DNA from: a bacterium MS4
GTDB lineage: Bacteria > Bacillota > Clostridia > Oscillospirales > Acutalibacteraceae
Assembly: GCA_000752215.1 (NCBI GenBank)
Contig: CCFG01000017.1
Location: 310,001-374,000, forward strand
Length of the DNA: 64,000 bases
Reading direction: 5' to 3'
In this document: positions 8,994 through 17,975 of the stretch, piece after piece
Numbering within the stretch: position 1 is the first letter of the stretch
Layout of the letters: each line of letters starts with the position of its first letter
Program-made: the position numbers and the translations under genes
Notes under the pieces: model-generated
The model's input: only the letters and a program-made list of their open reading frames with translations
Told to the model about the DNA's origin: nothing
The model's database searches: none

Positions 8994-9887
8994 TTAAATT
9001 CCCAGCAGCTCCGCCGGAGTCTTTTTGGCCATCAGGTCGATCTGGTTCTCTGTCAGGATCTTGTTTTCATGAAGGAGCGTAAGGAATCTGTGAAGAATGT
9101 CGACCGGTGAAACCGGGCCGTTCCTTGTCATGGCACCGCCGTCGGAGCTCAGGATCAGACGCTCCTGCGGTGCAACGCTCAGGTACTCCGTAATCAGTGA
9201 AAAAGGAACTCTGCTAAGTGTGGGCAGAATCTGCTCAAATTCCACCGCACAGACATCCACATAAGCGCCTTTACTTGCCCATCTTCCCACATCCTCCACG
9301 CTGGCGCCGACTGTAGAAAACGGATGAGTAATCACTACTTTTTCAAGCTTCATTTCAGCTGCTTTGTCAACGAGCTTGTTGATTTCCACCACGCTGCCGT
9401 GACCCGTCGCCAGAATCATGTCGGGATGGGAAGCCATGTAATCCAGCACAGGAAGGACTTCCTCCTTCAGTTTCCCGTCCTCGTTAAGATAATACACGGG
9501 GTTCTCTGTTACCGCCAGTTTCTTCGCACCGACGAACGATTTTTTCGCATGCTCATCGATATGCTGCTTCGCAGAAACCGTCGGCATCCAGACGACCTTT
9601 GCGCCCATTTTGTACGCGGCGTCAATCATGGAAACATTGAAAACACCGATGGAATTGTTCAGAACCAGGCTACCAATGACTCTCGTGCCCTTTTTTGCGT
9701 GATATTTTTCGATCATTGCCGCTGACATGACCGTAGGAATATAATGATCTTTAACGACAAAGCCCTTATATCCGGCTTCTTCAGCCTGCTGCAGCATCTC
9801 AACGGTATCAAGTGATCTTGTCACAACGGAAGGACCCGAATGAACATGCATATCCACTACACCATGCAAAATTTCTCTATCTGCCAT
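8994..9887 (-). CDS. DUF6282 family protein (amidohydrolase-like metal enzyme)
   Basis: 297 residues from the ATG at 9887; the frame runs further up only to a TTG overlapping the previous gene, and AAAGG lies before the ATG. The N-terminus GVVDMHVHSGPS is a metal-binding HxH motif of the amidohydrolase/PHP kind. Further likely ligands are in ATGHGSVVEI, VITHPFST and SSDGGAM. The family is known only as DUF6282 and its reaction is undetermined. It sits 20 bp after the aldolase gene, so a hydrolytic or isomerising step in the same pathway is likely. Confidence 0.85.
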   Translation of the reverse strand: MADREILHGVVDMHVHSGPSVVTRSLDTVEMLQQAEEAGYKGFVVKDHYIPTVMSAAMIEKYHAKKGTRVIGSLVLNNSIGVFNVSMIDAAYKMGAKVVWMPTVSAKQHIDEHAKKSFVGAKKLAVTENPVYYLNEDGKLKEEVLPVLDYMASHPDMILATGHGSVVEINKLVDKAAEMKLEKVVITHPFSTVGASVEDVGRWASKGAYVDVCAVEFEQILPTLSRVPFSLITEYLSVAPQERLILSSDGGAMTRNGPVSPVDILHRFLTLLHENKILTENQIDLMAKKTPAELLGI

Positions 9888-9907
9888 ATGTATCAAACCT
9901 TTCTGTT

Positions 9908-10669
9908 TTATCGACAATCTGCGGTTCCCAGAATCTGCTCAAATCCCGTGCTGAGCGCGCGCATGACTGTGGTGACCAGGAACTTTACGCCCCTGCCGGA
10001 AGCATTTTTGAACATTAGTGGGTTCAGGAAAACCATTCCGGCAGGAACCTTCATTTTCTCTGCTCTAAGGTAAAGATCGTCCAGCACCGCCTGCATATGC
10101 GGGTTTTTGGCCCCCTCTGGGTAACCCATGCTGACGGACAAGTCCAAAGCGCCAAGGAAAGCAACGTCCACGCCCGGAACAGACAGGATTTCATCGAAAT
10201 TCTGTGCCGCTTCCGCCGTCTCAATCTGTACAATTACAATGGTGTCGCCGTTCTGCTTTTCCAGATAGTCCGCTGCGTTTTTCGTATTCTGCAAACGGTA
10301 TGCCCTGCTGTAAAAGTCCACACCCCGGCTCCCGTTTGGCGGGTACTTTGCGCGGGACACGGCCTGTTCAACATCTTCTTTCGTCCGTACCATAGGAATC
10401 TGGACTCCGGCTGCGCCCATGTCCAGCGCTTTTTGAATGGATGACGGGTCGTAGTCGACTCTCACGATAATGTCCAAGCCGACCGTATCGGCCGCACGTA
10501 CCATATTTTCCATATCAGACTGACTGAAGCAGCCGTGCTCCTGATCCAGAAGCATAAAGTCAAAACCCGCGTCCTTCAGCATTTCGGCTACAATGGGAGC
10601 GCTGAAATTCACAAAGCAGCCGGTTACCGGCTGTCCGCTCTTCATTTTTGCCTTCAGCCTCTCAGACAT
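9908..10669 (-). CDS. HpcH/HpaI aldolase/citrate lyase family protein
   Basis: 253 residues. The family pattern is complete: FDFMLLDQEHGCFS, an Arg in IIVRVDYDPSS, MGAAGVQIPMVRT with the metal-side Gln/Glu region, and VIVQIETAEAAQN carrying the metal-binding Glu. Members cleave 2-oxo-4-hydroxy acids to pyruvate and an aldehyde using a divalent metal. The start is taken as the ATG at 10669, which overlaps the cupin stop by 8 bp; a GTG three codons earlier is the alternative. Overlap with the cupin gene implies translational coupling. The exact substrate is unknown. Confidence 0.92.
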   Translation of the reverse strand: MSERLKAKMKSGQPVTGCFVNFSAPIVAEMLKDAGFDFMLLDQEHGCFSQSDMENMVRAADTVGLDIIVRVDYDPSSIQKALDMGAAGVQIPMVRTKEDVEQAVSRAKYPPNGSRGVDFYSRAYRLQNTKNAADYLEKQNGDTIVIVQIETAEAAQNFDEILSVPGVDVAFLGALDLSVSMGYPEGAKNPHMQAVLDDLYLRAEKMKVPAGMVFLNPLMFKNASGRGVKFLVTTVMRALSTGFEQILGTADCR

Positions 10670-11036
10670 TTTTCTCACCGTCTACGTCGGGGTTCAGATT
10701 GCTTTCCGGAAATTCCTCCCTTACCGGACAGAAAATATCCAGCATAGTGCAGCCTTCAGGATCGGTAACGGTTGCGTTGTGAATCGTATCAGACGGAATC
10801 ACGACAAGATCGCCCTGATGTGTGTGAAAGGTCTCTTCTCCCACGGTGAAATCACAGCTTCCGCTCACAATATAGCTGATCTGCTCATTCATATGTTTAT
10901 GGTAATAATCGGGGAAACCAAACACAATCCTGTTCAAAACGGCCGAGCATTTTTCCCCGTGAACCGTAATACGGTCCCCGCCGGGCTTAATCTGGGTCCA
11001 CTGTACCTTTGATCTGTCAGCAAATTTACCTGCCAT
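10662..11036 (-). CDS. Cupin domain protein (first of a pair by position)
   Basis: 124 residues, one cupin barrel. The first motif HKHMNEQISYIVSGSCDF gives the His-x-His...Glu metal ligands, and GDLVVIPSDTIHN gives the second motif with its His. Such small cupins act as sugar or oxo-acid isomerases, or bind metabolites. It resembles the neighbouring cupin at 11067-11417 and probably arose by duplication. The tail has an extra acidic segment (FPESNLNPDVDGE) that the sister lacks. Confidence 0.9.
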   Translation of the reverse strand: MAGKFADRSKVQWTQIKPGGDRITVHGEKCSAVLNRIVFGFPDYYHKHMNEQISYIVSGSCDFTVGEETFHTHQGDLVVIPSDTIHNATVTDPEGCTMLDIFCPVREEFPESNLNPDVDGEKNV

Positions 11037-11066
11037 GATCTGTTACCTCCATATCTGTTTTACTGA

Positions 11067-11417
11067 TTAATACAGTTCGTCCTGCTTTGGAATAAAAATC
11101 AGAAGATTGTTTACTCCGTTCGGGTCGGTAACCTTAGTGCTATGAACAGCATTTGGAGGAATTGCGATATAGTCGCCCGCCTCAAGATGATAGACCGTAT
11201 CTTCAATAGTCATATCCATTGTGCCGCGGATCGTAATAACAATCTGCTCATGAATGTGCTTATGGGGTTTGGAGTCTCTTCCGGTGTATTCAATCTCCTG
11301 CAATCTGAGGTTTGCTTTCTCGGCTACAAAATTTTTGATCTTTACACCGACTCTTCTGTCGTTGACAACGACGTCCTTCCATTCTTCCTGAGCCATCTTC
11401 TTATAGATATTTTCCAT
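11067..11417 (-). CDS. Cupin domain protein, first gene of the operon
   Basis: 116 residues with cupin motif 1 HKHIHEQIVITIRGTMDM and motif 2 AGDYIAIPPNAVH. GGGGAG precedes the ATG. It begins the five-gene minus-strand operon (two cupins, aldolase, DUF6282, MFS) and lies about 140 bp from the promoter of the divergent PucR gene. It may perform an isomerisation upstream of the aldolase; this is inference from context. Confidence 0.9.
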   Translation of the reverse strand: MENIYKKMAQEEWKDVVVNDRRVGVKIKNFVAEKANLRLQEIEYTGRDSKPHKHIHEQIVITIRGTMDMTIEDTVYHLEAGDYIAIPPNAVHSTKVTDPNGVNNLLIFIPKQDELY

Positions 11418-11559
11418 GATACTGCTCCCCTTCTTTGGTTTTTAATAAATTGCAATACCAGTATGACAGTTAGCCTGCGGGATTTCATCTGAAAGTTTGT
11501 AGGAATTGATTACTGTCCGTTGCAACACATTTTATAAAATTTCTTATTCCTTTGCATTG

Positions 11560-11588
11560 TTGAAGATTTATCAATGATGTATTATACT
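11560..11588 (+). promoter_or_regulatory. Promoter of the second pucR-like gene
   Basis: TTGAAG (11560-11565), 17-bp spacer, TATACT (11583-11588). An imperfect palindrome CATTGTTGA...TCAATGATG overlaps the -35 and may be an operator in this divergent region. Confidence 0.6.
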
Positions 11589-11618
11589 GTAAAAATGACA
11601 GGAAGGGAGGAAGCCCCC

Positions 11619-13127
11619 ATGCAAATGCACAGTATTGCAAAGACTCTGAAAGCAAAATATCTTTCAACAGGAAATTTTTCCGCCGACATTCTTTCGCTCC
11701 AGCTGTCAGATATTCCCCTCGAAATGCCAGACCCACAGCAATTGCATATCCTTCGGCTGTCCTCCCTGCTAAATACCTCTGCGCCCGAAAAAATCAACCT
11801 TGCCTGTATTTCAGACATTCCGTACGAGACGGAGGCACTGAAATTCCCAGACTGCAACATCATCCTGCTGCCGCAATCATGGAACGAACTCGAAGCCTTC
11901 AATAAAATACAGGACCTGCTGGACGAGGACCTTTGCTTTATGGTGAACTACATTCGGCTGAAAGAAGCCATTATCGGCGGGCAAAGCCCCCAGCAGTTTG
12001 TCGACCTGTGCTCTGAGATTCTGGGCAATACGGTCATTGTGTCGGGTAAAGACACTAAGCTGATCACGCGTTCCCATCTGAACGACGTAAAAAGCATCCT
12101 TTGGGACGAGCACGGAAAATACGGCTTTTTCAGCGAAAGCACGGTGGAATCAAACCAATATCGGGCGATGCAGAAAAAGCTTTACAACTCGCCTTCACCT
12201 GTTATCCTAAGAAAAATGATCAGCGATTACACCACCATCACCGGTAAAATTGAAATCGACAATTTTCAGGTAGGCTATTTTTCAGTGATGGATACGGAGA
12301 AACCCGTTACAAAATCAGACAAAAGAATGGTCGCCGCCATCTGCGATCTGCTGACCTATTATTTTAAAAACAACTATTCTCACGAAAACGAAGAAACACT
12401 GGAAAGAAACAAAAAAATACAGTATCTGCTAAAAGGCGGGAAAGACAGCCGCCGCTTTGACTTTTACACCGAAATAGCCTGCCTGCATCTGGACGCGGGC
12501 TATCGGATCATGATCGTAAAGCACAAATCCCGCAGGGAATCTCTGGCCGTGCTTCTCTCCTGGACTATGAAGCTGATGCCCGGCCGCGCAATTGCGGAGT
12601 ACGGTGAGAATGTAGTCGCGATATTAGATAACGATTACCACGATGAGGAAGCCCGTCTGGACCGGTTTGCTTCTGAGCACGACCTTTATATTGGCATCAG
12701 CGAGCAGGCAACCACAGCGGACAAATTCAGAGAATGCTACGACCGTGCGCTGAAGGCGGTAGAACTCGGGCTGCTGCTCGGGGAGAAAAAGCGGCGGTTT
12801 TATTACAGTGATTACGCGGTATTCCATTTGTGGCAAATGCTCTCCGAGTATTCTGACCTGAGCCAGTATTGCCACCCCGCCGTCCCCCGGCTTCTAGAAT
12901 ATGACCGGTCGCACCGCACCGACTTTTCAAAAACGCTTCAGGTTTTCCTCAAGCATAACGGAAATATGTCCTCCACGGCAGAGACGTTGTCCATTCACCG
13001 AGCCTCTTTACTGTACCGTATTGAAAAACTGCAGGAATTGCTTGATATTGACCTGAACGATGTTAAAACCCGAAATTACCTATACGCTTCTTTTCAAATG
13101 ATGTGGATACTCAAATACAAGCATTGA
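11619..13127 (+). CDS. PucR/CdaR family transcriptional regulator (second copy)
   Basis: 502 residues from the ATG at 11619, preceded by GGGAGG at 9 nt; the in-frame ATGs further upstream lie at the promoter. Layout is as for the 6101-7648 protein: N-terminal sensor, central GAF-like region, and C-terminal PucR-type HTH HNGNMSSTAETLSIHRASLL followed by YRIEKLQELLDI. The gene is divergent from the cupin/aldolase operon and co-directional with the APC permease gene, so it is the best candidate for local control of both. Confidence 0.9.
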   Translation: MQMHSIAKTLKAKYLSTGNFSADILSLQLSDIPLEMPDPQQLHILRLSSLLNTSAPEKINLACISDIPYETEALKFPDCNIILLPQSWNELEAFNKIQDLLDEDLCFMVNYIRLKEAIIGGQSPQQFVDLCSEILGNTVIVSGKDTKLITRSHLNDVKSILWDEHGKYGFFSESTVESNQYRAMQKKLYNSPSPVILRKMISDYTTITGKIEIDNFQVGYFSVMDTEKPVTKSDKRMVAAICDLLTYYFKNNYSHENEETLERNKKIQYLLKGGKDSRRFDFYTEIACLHLDAGYRIMIVKHKSRRESLAVLLSWTMKLMPGRAIAEYGENVVAILDNDYHDEEARLDRFASEHDLYIGISEQATTADKFRECYDRALKAVELGLLLGEKKRRFYYSDYAVFHLWQMLSEYSDLSQYCHPAVPRLLEYDRSHRTDFSKTLQVFLKHNGNMSSTAETLSIHRASLLYRIEKLQELLDIDLNDVKTRNYLYASFQMMWILKYKH

Positions 13128-13147
13128 CGGAGATTTCCGCCTGTTCA

Positions 13148-13186
13148 CAGCAGTGCCATGCCCTCAAGGCATGGCACTGCTGTTTT
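13148..13186 (+). terminator. Terminator after the second pucR-like gene
   Basis: CAGTGCCATGCC-ctcaa-GGCATGGCACTG followed by CTGTTTTC. Confidence 0.85.
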
Positions 13187-13344
13187 CTGAGGAATTGACG
13201 GACCCGCATGACAAACTGTATAAAAATCCCGGGGGAATTCCCACACAATCTAGGGTGCGGAGGAGTCAGCCTGTATAGTATAATAGTACCCATACGATTA
13301 CGGGGATCTGATTGAAAAGATGACGAAAAGAAAGGAAGCTTACT

Positions 13345-14691
13345 ATGTCCGAAAATCAAGTACAGCAAAAAGACCAAACTCTGGGTCTTAAAGAGCTAAC
13401 GGCACTGGCCACAGGTACTGTTATCAGCGCAGGTCTTCTCACTGTAATAGGTCCGGCAATTTCTCTCACCGGTCGATCGGTTTGGCTGGCGTTTGCCGCC
13501 GCGGTCCTGTTTGGGCTGCTGCTTAACCTTCCCTTTATTTTTCTCAGCAGTGTCATTCGCTTACGGGGAGGTAACTACAGTCTGGTACGACTGCTGCTCG
13601 GAGATATTCCGGGAGGAGTTTTGGTTGTCAACCTGATTTTTTTGCAGCTTCCTTTTGCCACTTCGGGCATTGCGATGGGAATGTATATTAATTCCCTGTG
13701 GCCCTTCCTCAACCCAAAGCTAATCGGTGTCCTGACGCCGACCATCTTCCTGCTTATCAACCTGCTTGGCATTAAATCGATGAGTAAGGTCCAAAACATC
13801 ATTACCGTTTTGCTGATTGCGGGTCTGCTGCTGTTTATCGGTACAGGAACCGTTCATTTAAACGCCGGGACATTTAATTTTTCTTCCACAGACTATTTCC
13901 CTAAGGGATGGAGTGGCTTTAGCAGCGCTATGATTTTACTGGTGTTTTCAACCACCATGCATCAGACGGTTATGAACTATGGCGCGAACGCAAAAGACGC
14001 AAGACGGGATATGCCCTGGGCGATTATAATCACTACTGGCATTATTCTTGTCATCTACACCGGTATGGCGCTGGTTGCCGGCAACGTTCTGCCTGTCGCA
14101 CAGGTGGCGGGAAAGCCACTAACTCTAGTCGCAAATAAAATTATGCCTCAGCCCCTGTTTTTTATTTTCATCCTCTTTGGAGCGGTGGGCGCCATTGCCA
14201 CGACTATGAACTCGCTGTACGCTTCTGCGGCAAAGCCTATGCAACTCGGCTGCCAGGACGGATGGTTCCCGAAATCGCTGGGAAAACTGAACCGGTTTGA
14301 CGTTCCCTACCGTATCTATTTCATTCTTTACGGATTTGCCGTGATTCCTATCCTTTTCGACATGCCGCTCAATACTCTGATCAATGACACTCTGCTGATT
14401 CAATATTTGATCAAGATTATCATGCTGGTCGCAATTTTGCGTATGCCCACAAAATATCCGGAGCTGTGGAAGGCCTCTCGCTATCACGTTCCCAATCCTG
14501 TGTTTTATACATTAACCGGAATTTCTTTCCTTGCTCAGATATTCCTGATCGTGACTGCGGCGGGAAACCTGACGACCGTTATTGTCACCGTAAGCGTCGC
14601 TCTGCTTGCTCTGGGCTGTGCATACGCATTTTACCGCTATAAGTCCGGCAAGGTTAATCTGCGTGAAGTAAGCAGTCAGGATATTGTCTGA
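13345..14691 (+). CDS. APC superfamily amino-acid permease
   Basis: 448 residues with about 12 membrane helices. The N-terminal ELTALATGTVISAGLLTVIG is the helix-1 signature of the APC family, where the unwound glycine segment binds the substrate amino group. GGAAG lies before the ATG. It is followed 78 bp on by a short-chain dehydrogenase gene, with which it probably forms a two-gene unit. Substrate (amino acid or amine) is not deducible. Confidence 0.9.
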   Translation: MSENQVQQKDQTLGLKELTALATGTVISAGLLTVIGPAISLTGRSVWLAFAAAVLFGLLLNLPFIFLSSVIRLRGGNYSLVRLLLGDIPGGVLVVNLIFLQLPFATSGIAMGMYINSLWPFLNPKLIGVLTPTIFLLINLLGIKSMSKVQNIITVLLIAGLLLFIGTGTVHLNAGTFNFSSTDYFPKGWSGFSSAMILLVFSTTMHQTVMNYGANAKDARRDMPWAIIITTGIILVIYTGMALVAGNVLPVAQVAGKPLTLVANKIMPQPLFFIFILFGAVGAIATTMNSLYASAAKPMQLGCQDGWFPKSLGKLNRFDVPYRIYFILYGFAVIPILFDMPLNTLINDTLLIQYLIKIIMLVAILRMPTKYPELWKASRYHVPNPVFYTLTGISFLAQIFLIVTAAGNLTTVIVTVSVALLALGCAYAFYRYKSGKVNLREVSSQDIV

Positions 14692-14769
14692 AGCGGCAAC
14701 ATCCTTTTGGACAAAACTCTTTCACATAGCCTGATAAAAAATACATACGCAAAGAAGATGGAGATTTTT

Positions 14770-15525
14770 ATGGAAAAGCTTTTAAGGTTCGATGGAAAAA
14801 ATGTAGTTATTACAGGCGGTTCCGGCGGAATCGGCGAAAAAATCTGCAAGCTGTTTTTCCAGCAGGGCGCACATGTAATTATCGCCGACATCAAACCGGA
14901 CGAGAAACAAATTATTTCGTCTTTTAAAGAAAAGGGCATTGATGTGTCCTACCAGATGATGGACGTATCCAATCCCGAATCCGTGCGGGACAGCGCTCTG
15001 GAAATTAAAGATCAGCACGGCAATGTGGATGTTCTGGTAGCCGCCGCAGGAATCGGGCTGACCTGCCCCGCGATTGATTATCCGGACGACGGCTGGATGC
15101 GCGTAATGGGGATTAATCTGAACGGCACCTTTTTCTGTGCCAGAGAATTCGCGAAGCAAATGATAGAGACGGGCAAAGGCAGCATTGTCTGTATTTCCTC
15201 TATTGCCGCAATGAAGGCACTTCGCCCGGAAACTCATGTGGCATACGGCACCTCCAAAGCCGCCATTACCCATATGTGCAGACTTCTAGCCACCGAATGG
15301 GCACAGTACAATGTACGCATCAATGCGGTGGCACCGGGTTATACCGGCACGGATGCGCTCAGCAAGCTGGTGAATTACCTGCCGGTATGGAAAGAAAACA
15401 TTCCTATGCACCGTATGATGGATCCGGAAGAAATCGCACAAGGAATTCTCTTCCTTGCTTCCGATGCCGCAAGCGGGGTTACGGGAACACAACTGCTGGT
15501 CGACGGCGGCTACTCCGCCTGGTAA
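14770..15525 (+). CDS. Short-chain dehydrogenase/reductase (SDR)
   Basis: 251 residues from the ATG at 14770 (GGAG 6 nt upstream); an earlier TTG-start reading adds an unlikely tail. Classical SDR features: cofactor motif TGGSGGIGE at about residues 15-23, an Asp after strand 2 (IADIKPD) suggesting NAD(H) preference, an AAAGIG motif, catalytic Ser in CISSIAA and YGTSK with the Tyr and Lys. The C-terminal VDGGYSAW is typical. It probably oxidises an alcohol in the same pathway as the permease substrate. Confidence 0.93.
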   Translation: MEKLLRFDGKNVVITGGSGGIGEKICKLFFQQGAHVIIADIKPDEKQIISSFKEKGIDVSYQMMDVSNPESVRDSALEIKDQHGNVDVLVAAAGIGLTCPAIDYPDDGWMRVMGINLNGTFFCAREFAKQMIETGKGSIVCISSIAAMKALRPETHVAYGTSKAAITHMCRLLATEWAQYNVRINAVAPGYTGTDALSKLVNYLPVWKENIPMHRMMDPEEIAQGILFLASDAASGVTGTQLLVDGGYSAW

Positions 15526-15540
15526 CGGCTGAATAGACAT

Positions 15541-15583
15541 AAAAGACAGCGGGCACGGTAAAAATCGTGCCTGCTGTCTTTTA
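15541..15583 (+). terminator. Terminator after SDR gene
   Basis: AAAAGACAGCGGGCACG-gtaaaaat-CGTGCCTGCTGTCTTTT, also usable from the minus side. Confidence 0.85.
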
Positions 15584-15619
15584 CCAGATTTTAAATTTTT
15601 CACACTTTGAAACCCGCTT

Positions 15620-15797
15620 TCAGCGAAGTATTCTGAACGACCTTTCATCGGGATCAACCGTAAGCTCTCTAAAATCAATGGCAATATAAAAACCTCTCTG
15701 CACACGGCTGACCGACCGATGCACCGCCGCCTACATGGCGCAAGATTGTGCCGTCCGCACAGCGCAGCAGATATTCGTAATGTGCAGTAGATTTCAT
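15620..15797 (-). pseudogene. Small frameshifted ORF of unknown function
   Basis: A good ribosome-binding site (AAAGGGTGGG) precedes an ATG at 15797, starting MKSTAHYEYLLRCADG and continuing to VGGGASVGQ. Shifting one frame near 15695 continues as GFYIAIDFRELTVDPDERS to a TGA at 15620. The two parts together make about 59 residues. No family is recognised. The coherence of both halves suggests a decayed small gene; the rest of 15590-16064 shows nothing else. Confidence 0.35.
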
Positions 15798-16064
15798 AAC
15801 AGTCCCACCCTTTCTCCATATTGGAGTTCCCGGTCTCGTTGATATCAAAATCCAATTGAAACCGACTAGGCCTTGCTCACCAATGTCATTTTCACATAGC
15901 TATTATAATCCTGTATTCCAAGGGAATCCATCAAAAAGCTGGCTGTGTTCTTATTGAATTCCCCAAATTTCCGCAAATTTACTGTTAAAACAAATAAATG
16001 AAAAACCGGCTGTTTTTATTTTCTTGTATTGGTATAATATTGCATGCTGCTATTCTCGCAATGA

Positions 16065-16640
16065 CTAGACTAAATCATGCACAACCAACGCGGATCCGAA
16101 TTCCTTCAGACCCGTGTGAAGATCTTCCCTTTCACTTGCCGGACCTACTCGCAAATCGGTAACGACAGGCACTTCATCAACATCAAATTCGAGCACCTCA
16201 AACATCTGTTTCGTATAATCAATATACGTTTTGAACAGGCCGGCATCCGGATTTCCCTGATTAAATGAAAGAATCAGCTTCTGTTTTACGGCATTTCCCT
16301 TAAAAAATGGAGAGAACCGAGGAGAAAATCGCGCAAACAGCCTGTCTGTAAATATCTTGCCCTGGGCACTCATCTGTCCCATGTAAATCGGCAGGCCCAA
16401 GACAATGGCATCGGCATGCTCAATCGCATCATAAATTTTCTGCATGTCGTCATTGATTACACAGCCCTGATCGCTCTTGTGACACGCCCAACAGCCACGG
16501 CAGGGTTTAATATCCAGATTACTGAAACTGAAAACAGCTGTTTCGGCACCTTGTTCCTTTGCACCTTTAAGTATGTTGTTTACAATAAAGGCTGTATTGC
16601 CTTCTTTTCGCTGACTTGCGATAATTCCTATTATGTTCAT
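16065..16640 (-). CDS. Flavodoxin-like NAD(P)H-dependent FMN reductase / iron-sulfur flavoprotein family
   Basis: 191 residues from the ATG at 16640 (AAGGAGG 7 nt before). The N-terminus MNIIGIIASQRKEGNT is the FMN phosphate-binding loop of the NADPH-dependent FMN reductase fold. CRGCWACHKSDQGCVINDD supplies three Cys like the [4Fe-4S]-site region of Isf-type flavoproteins, and VLGLPIYMGQMSAQGK is the second flavin loop. Probably a cytoplasmic redox enzyme. Its promoter contains the MarR operator described at 16751-16802, so it is likely induced by a ligand of that regulator. Confidence 0.88.
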   Translation of the reverse strand: MNIIGIIASQRKEGNTAFIVNNILKGAKEQGAETAVFSFSNLDIKPCRGCWACHKSDQGCVINDDMQKIYDAIEHADAIVLGLPIYMGQMSAQGKIFTDRLFARFSPRFSPFFKGNAVKQKLILSFNQGNPDAGLFKTYIDYTKQMFEVLEFDVDEVPVVTDLRVGPASEREDLHTGLKEFGSALVVHDLV

Positions 16641-16750
16641 TCTATTTCCTCCTTGCACATTGTGTTGCTTCCTGTTTGCTTTGCGGACTATATGTTCATA
16701 GTGGGAGTCTCCTCTCACAGCGGAAATTTTGTTTCCCTGTTAACATAGCC

Positions 16751-16802
16751 ATTCTAACACCTTATTGTTTCCAAGTCAACATTAATATTGACTTGGAAAC
16801 AA
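16751..16802 (-). promoter_or_regulatory. Promoter and perfect 15-bp-arm palindrome (MarR operator) upstream of the flavoprotein gene
   Basis: TTGTTTCCAAGTCAA-N8-TTGACTTGGAAACAA at 16765-16802. On the minus strand TTGACT (16774-16779), 17-bp spacer, TAGAAT (16751-16756) forms the promoter, its -35 lying inside the palindrome. Confidence 0.8.
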
Positions 16803-16822
16803 TACAATGAATAAAATGATAT

Positions 16823-16861
16823 AAAAGCAGCCCATCCCTCATAAGGATGGGCTGCTTTTAT
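16823..16861. terminator. Terminator of the MarR gene
   Basis: AAAAGCAGCCCATCC-ctcataa-GGATGGGCTGCTTTT, 31 bp after the MarR stop on the minus strand. Confidence 0.8.
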
Positions 16862-16891
16862 ATCGGTTTATATATCTTTGCGAATTCGAAA

Positions 16892-17371
16892 CTAAAAATG
16901 ATCCAATTTCATATCTACACCCAGTTTTTTTATTTCCGCGTCCAAATGCATATTATACTTTTCCGCAAAATTAAGTATTACATTAAACTGCTCCTCTGTT
17001 ACCTGTTTAAAAAAGGGGTGATCTCTGTCCTTAAATTCTCTGTGCAATTCCTCATGAATCATAAAAATTGCTTTTCCTTGCTCTGTGAGTCTAAAATAAA
17101 CTTCTTTATTGTTATTCGGCTTCTGATAACTTTCTATAAGCTCTTTTTTTACGAGTTTCTTCGTTAGTTTGCTTATGGCTCCCCTAGTCATCTCAAAGGA
17201 CTCCGCCAGCTTTGTAACATTGGAATCATCCTCTTCTCCGATAAAAGCAATACAGTGTACTTCAGAAGGGTTATAGCCCCTCAGTCTGTCTTTCATCTTA
17301 AAACTATCAAGCCACATTCTCTTTTTGAATATGTTCCATAATCCCGCCATGACCTGTTCTTCCTTGTTCAT
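16892..17371 (-). CDS. MarR family transcriptional regulator
   Basis: 159 residues from the ATG at 17371 (GGGGGACAGGT upstream); the frame extends to an earlier ATG without RBS. The winged helix is at about residues 45-105: SNVTKLAESFEMTRGAISKL and the wing PNNNKEVYFRLTEQGK. It lies directly upstream of the flavoprotein gene in the same direction. The perfect palindrome between them is the obvious binding site. Ligand unknown. Confidence 0.9.
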   Translation of the reverse strand: MNKEEQVMAGLWNIFKKRMWLDSFKMKDRLRGYNPSEVHCIAFIGEEDDSNVTKLAESFEMTRGAISKLTKKLVKKELIESYQKPNNNKEVYFRLTEQGKAIFMIHEELHREFKDRDHPFFKQVTEEQFNVILNFAEKYNMHLDAEIKKLGVDMKLDHF

Positions 17372-17524
17372 TACCTGTCCCCCATATGCCGGGTATTTTA
17401 GTTGTATTATATCACCTTTTCGTTTCCCATTCAACAATATCGCAATTGCATGGAAAATATATCAATTATCTTCTTGAATGTAGAGGACATCCGACCAAGG
17501 CGTACGATCCCGATCACTGTGAAA

Positions 17525-17960
17525 TCAGTAATCCCTTATTTTGATTTTGCTTGCAACGTTATAGTATCCTCTATTATGTAGATCATTCCATCCAGCAATC
17601 GTTGCGCACCCTTTGCCCCCGATACATAGAGTAGCCAGTCCCTCTTGGCGCCGCACTTCTTCATCGCATAGCAGAGTGAGCAGAATACGGGCACCGGAAC
17701 AGCCCAGAGGATGGCTCAGGGAGACAATAACACATTTATTTACATTCAGCTTACTGGTATCGATCTGCAGATCATAGATAACAGCCAGACTCTGGGCTGC
17801 GAAAACTTTGTTGGCCTCTATCAGGTCAAAGTATCTGGCCTTAGCCATGACCTTACGGGTCCCAAGATAAGGCCAACGCCCATTGTAGAGGGGCTCATCC
17901 TAGCTTTCCGAGTAGCCATGTGCTTGACACCTAACACTTCAGCCTTCGCATCGAAGATTA
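17525..17960 (-). pseudogene. Acetyl-CoA acetyltransferase (thiolase) C-terminal relic
   Basis: The frame 17525-17848 encodes the C-terminal thiolase domain: DLIEANKVFAAQSLAVIYD, then LSHPLGCSGARILLTLL (normally GHPxGCSGAR with the catalytic His), and GLATLCIGGKGCATI with the active Cys region. Upstream in another frame AEVLGVKHMAT and SPSTMGVGLILGP resemble the preceding thiolase segment. The N-terminal domain with the nucleophilic Cys is absent, so this is a truncated, frameshifted remnant. Confidence 0.75.
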
Positions 17961-17975
17961 ATACATAGAGAAGTT

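Noticed and set aside
15286-15855. 189-codon minus-strand ORF
   Set aside because: Antisense to the SDR gene over half its length; the only plausible coding part is the small frameshifted ORF at 15620-15797 in other frames.
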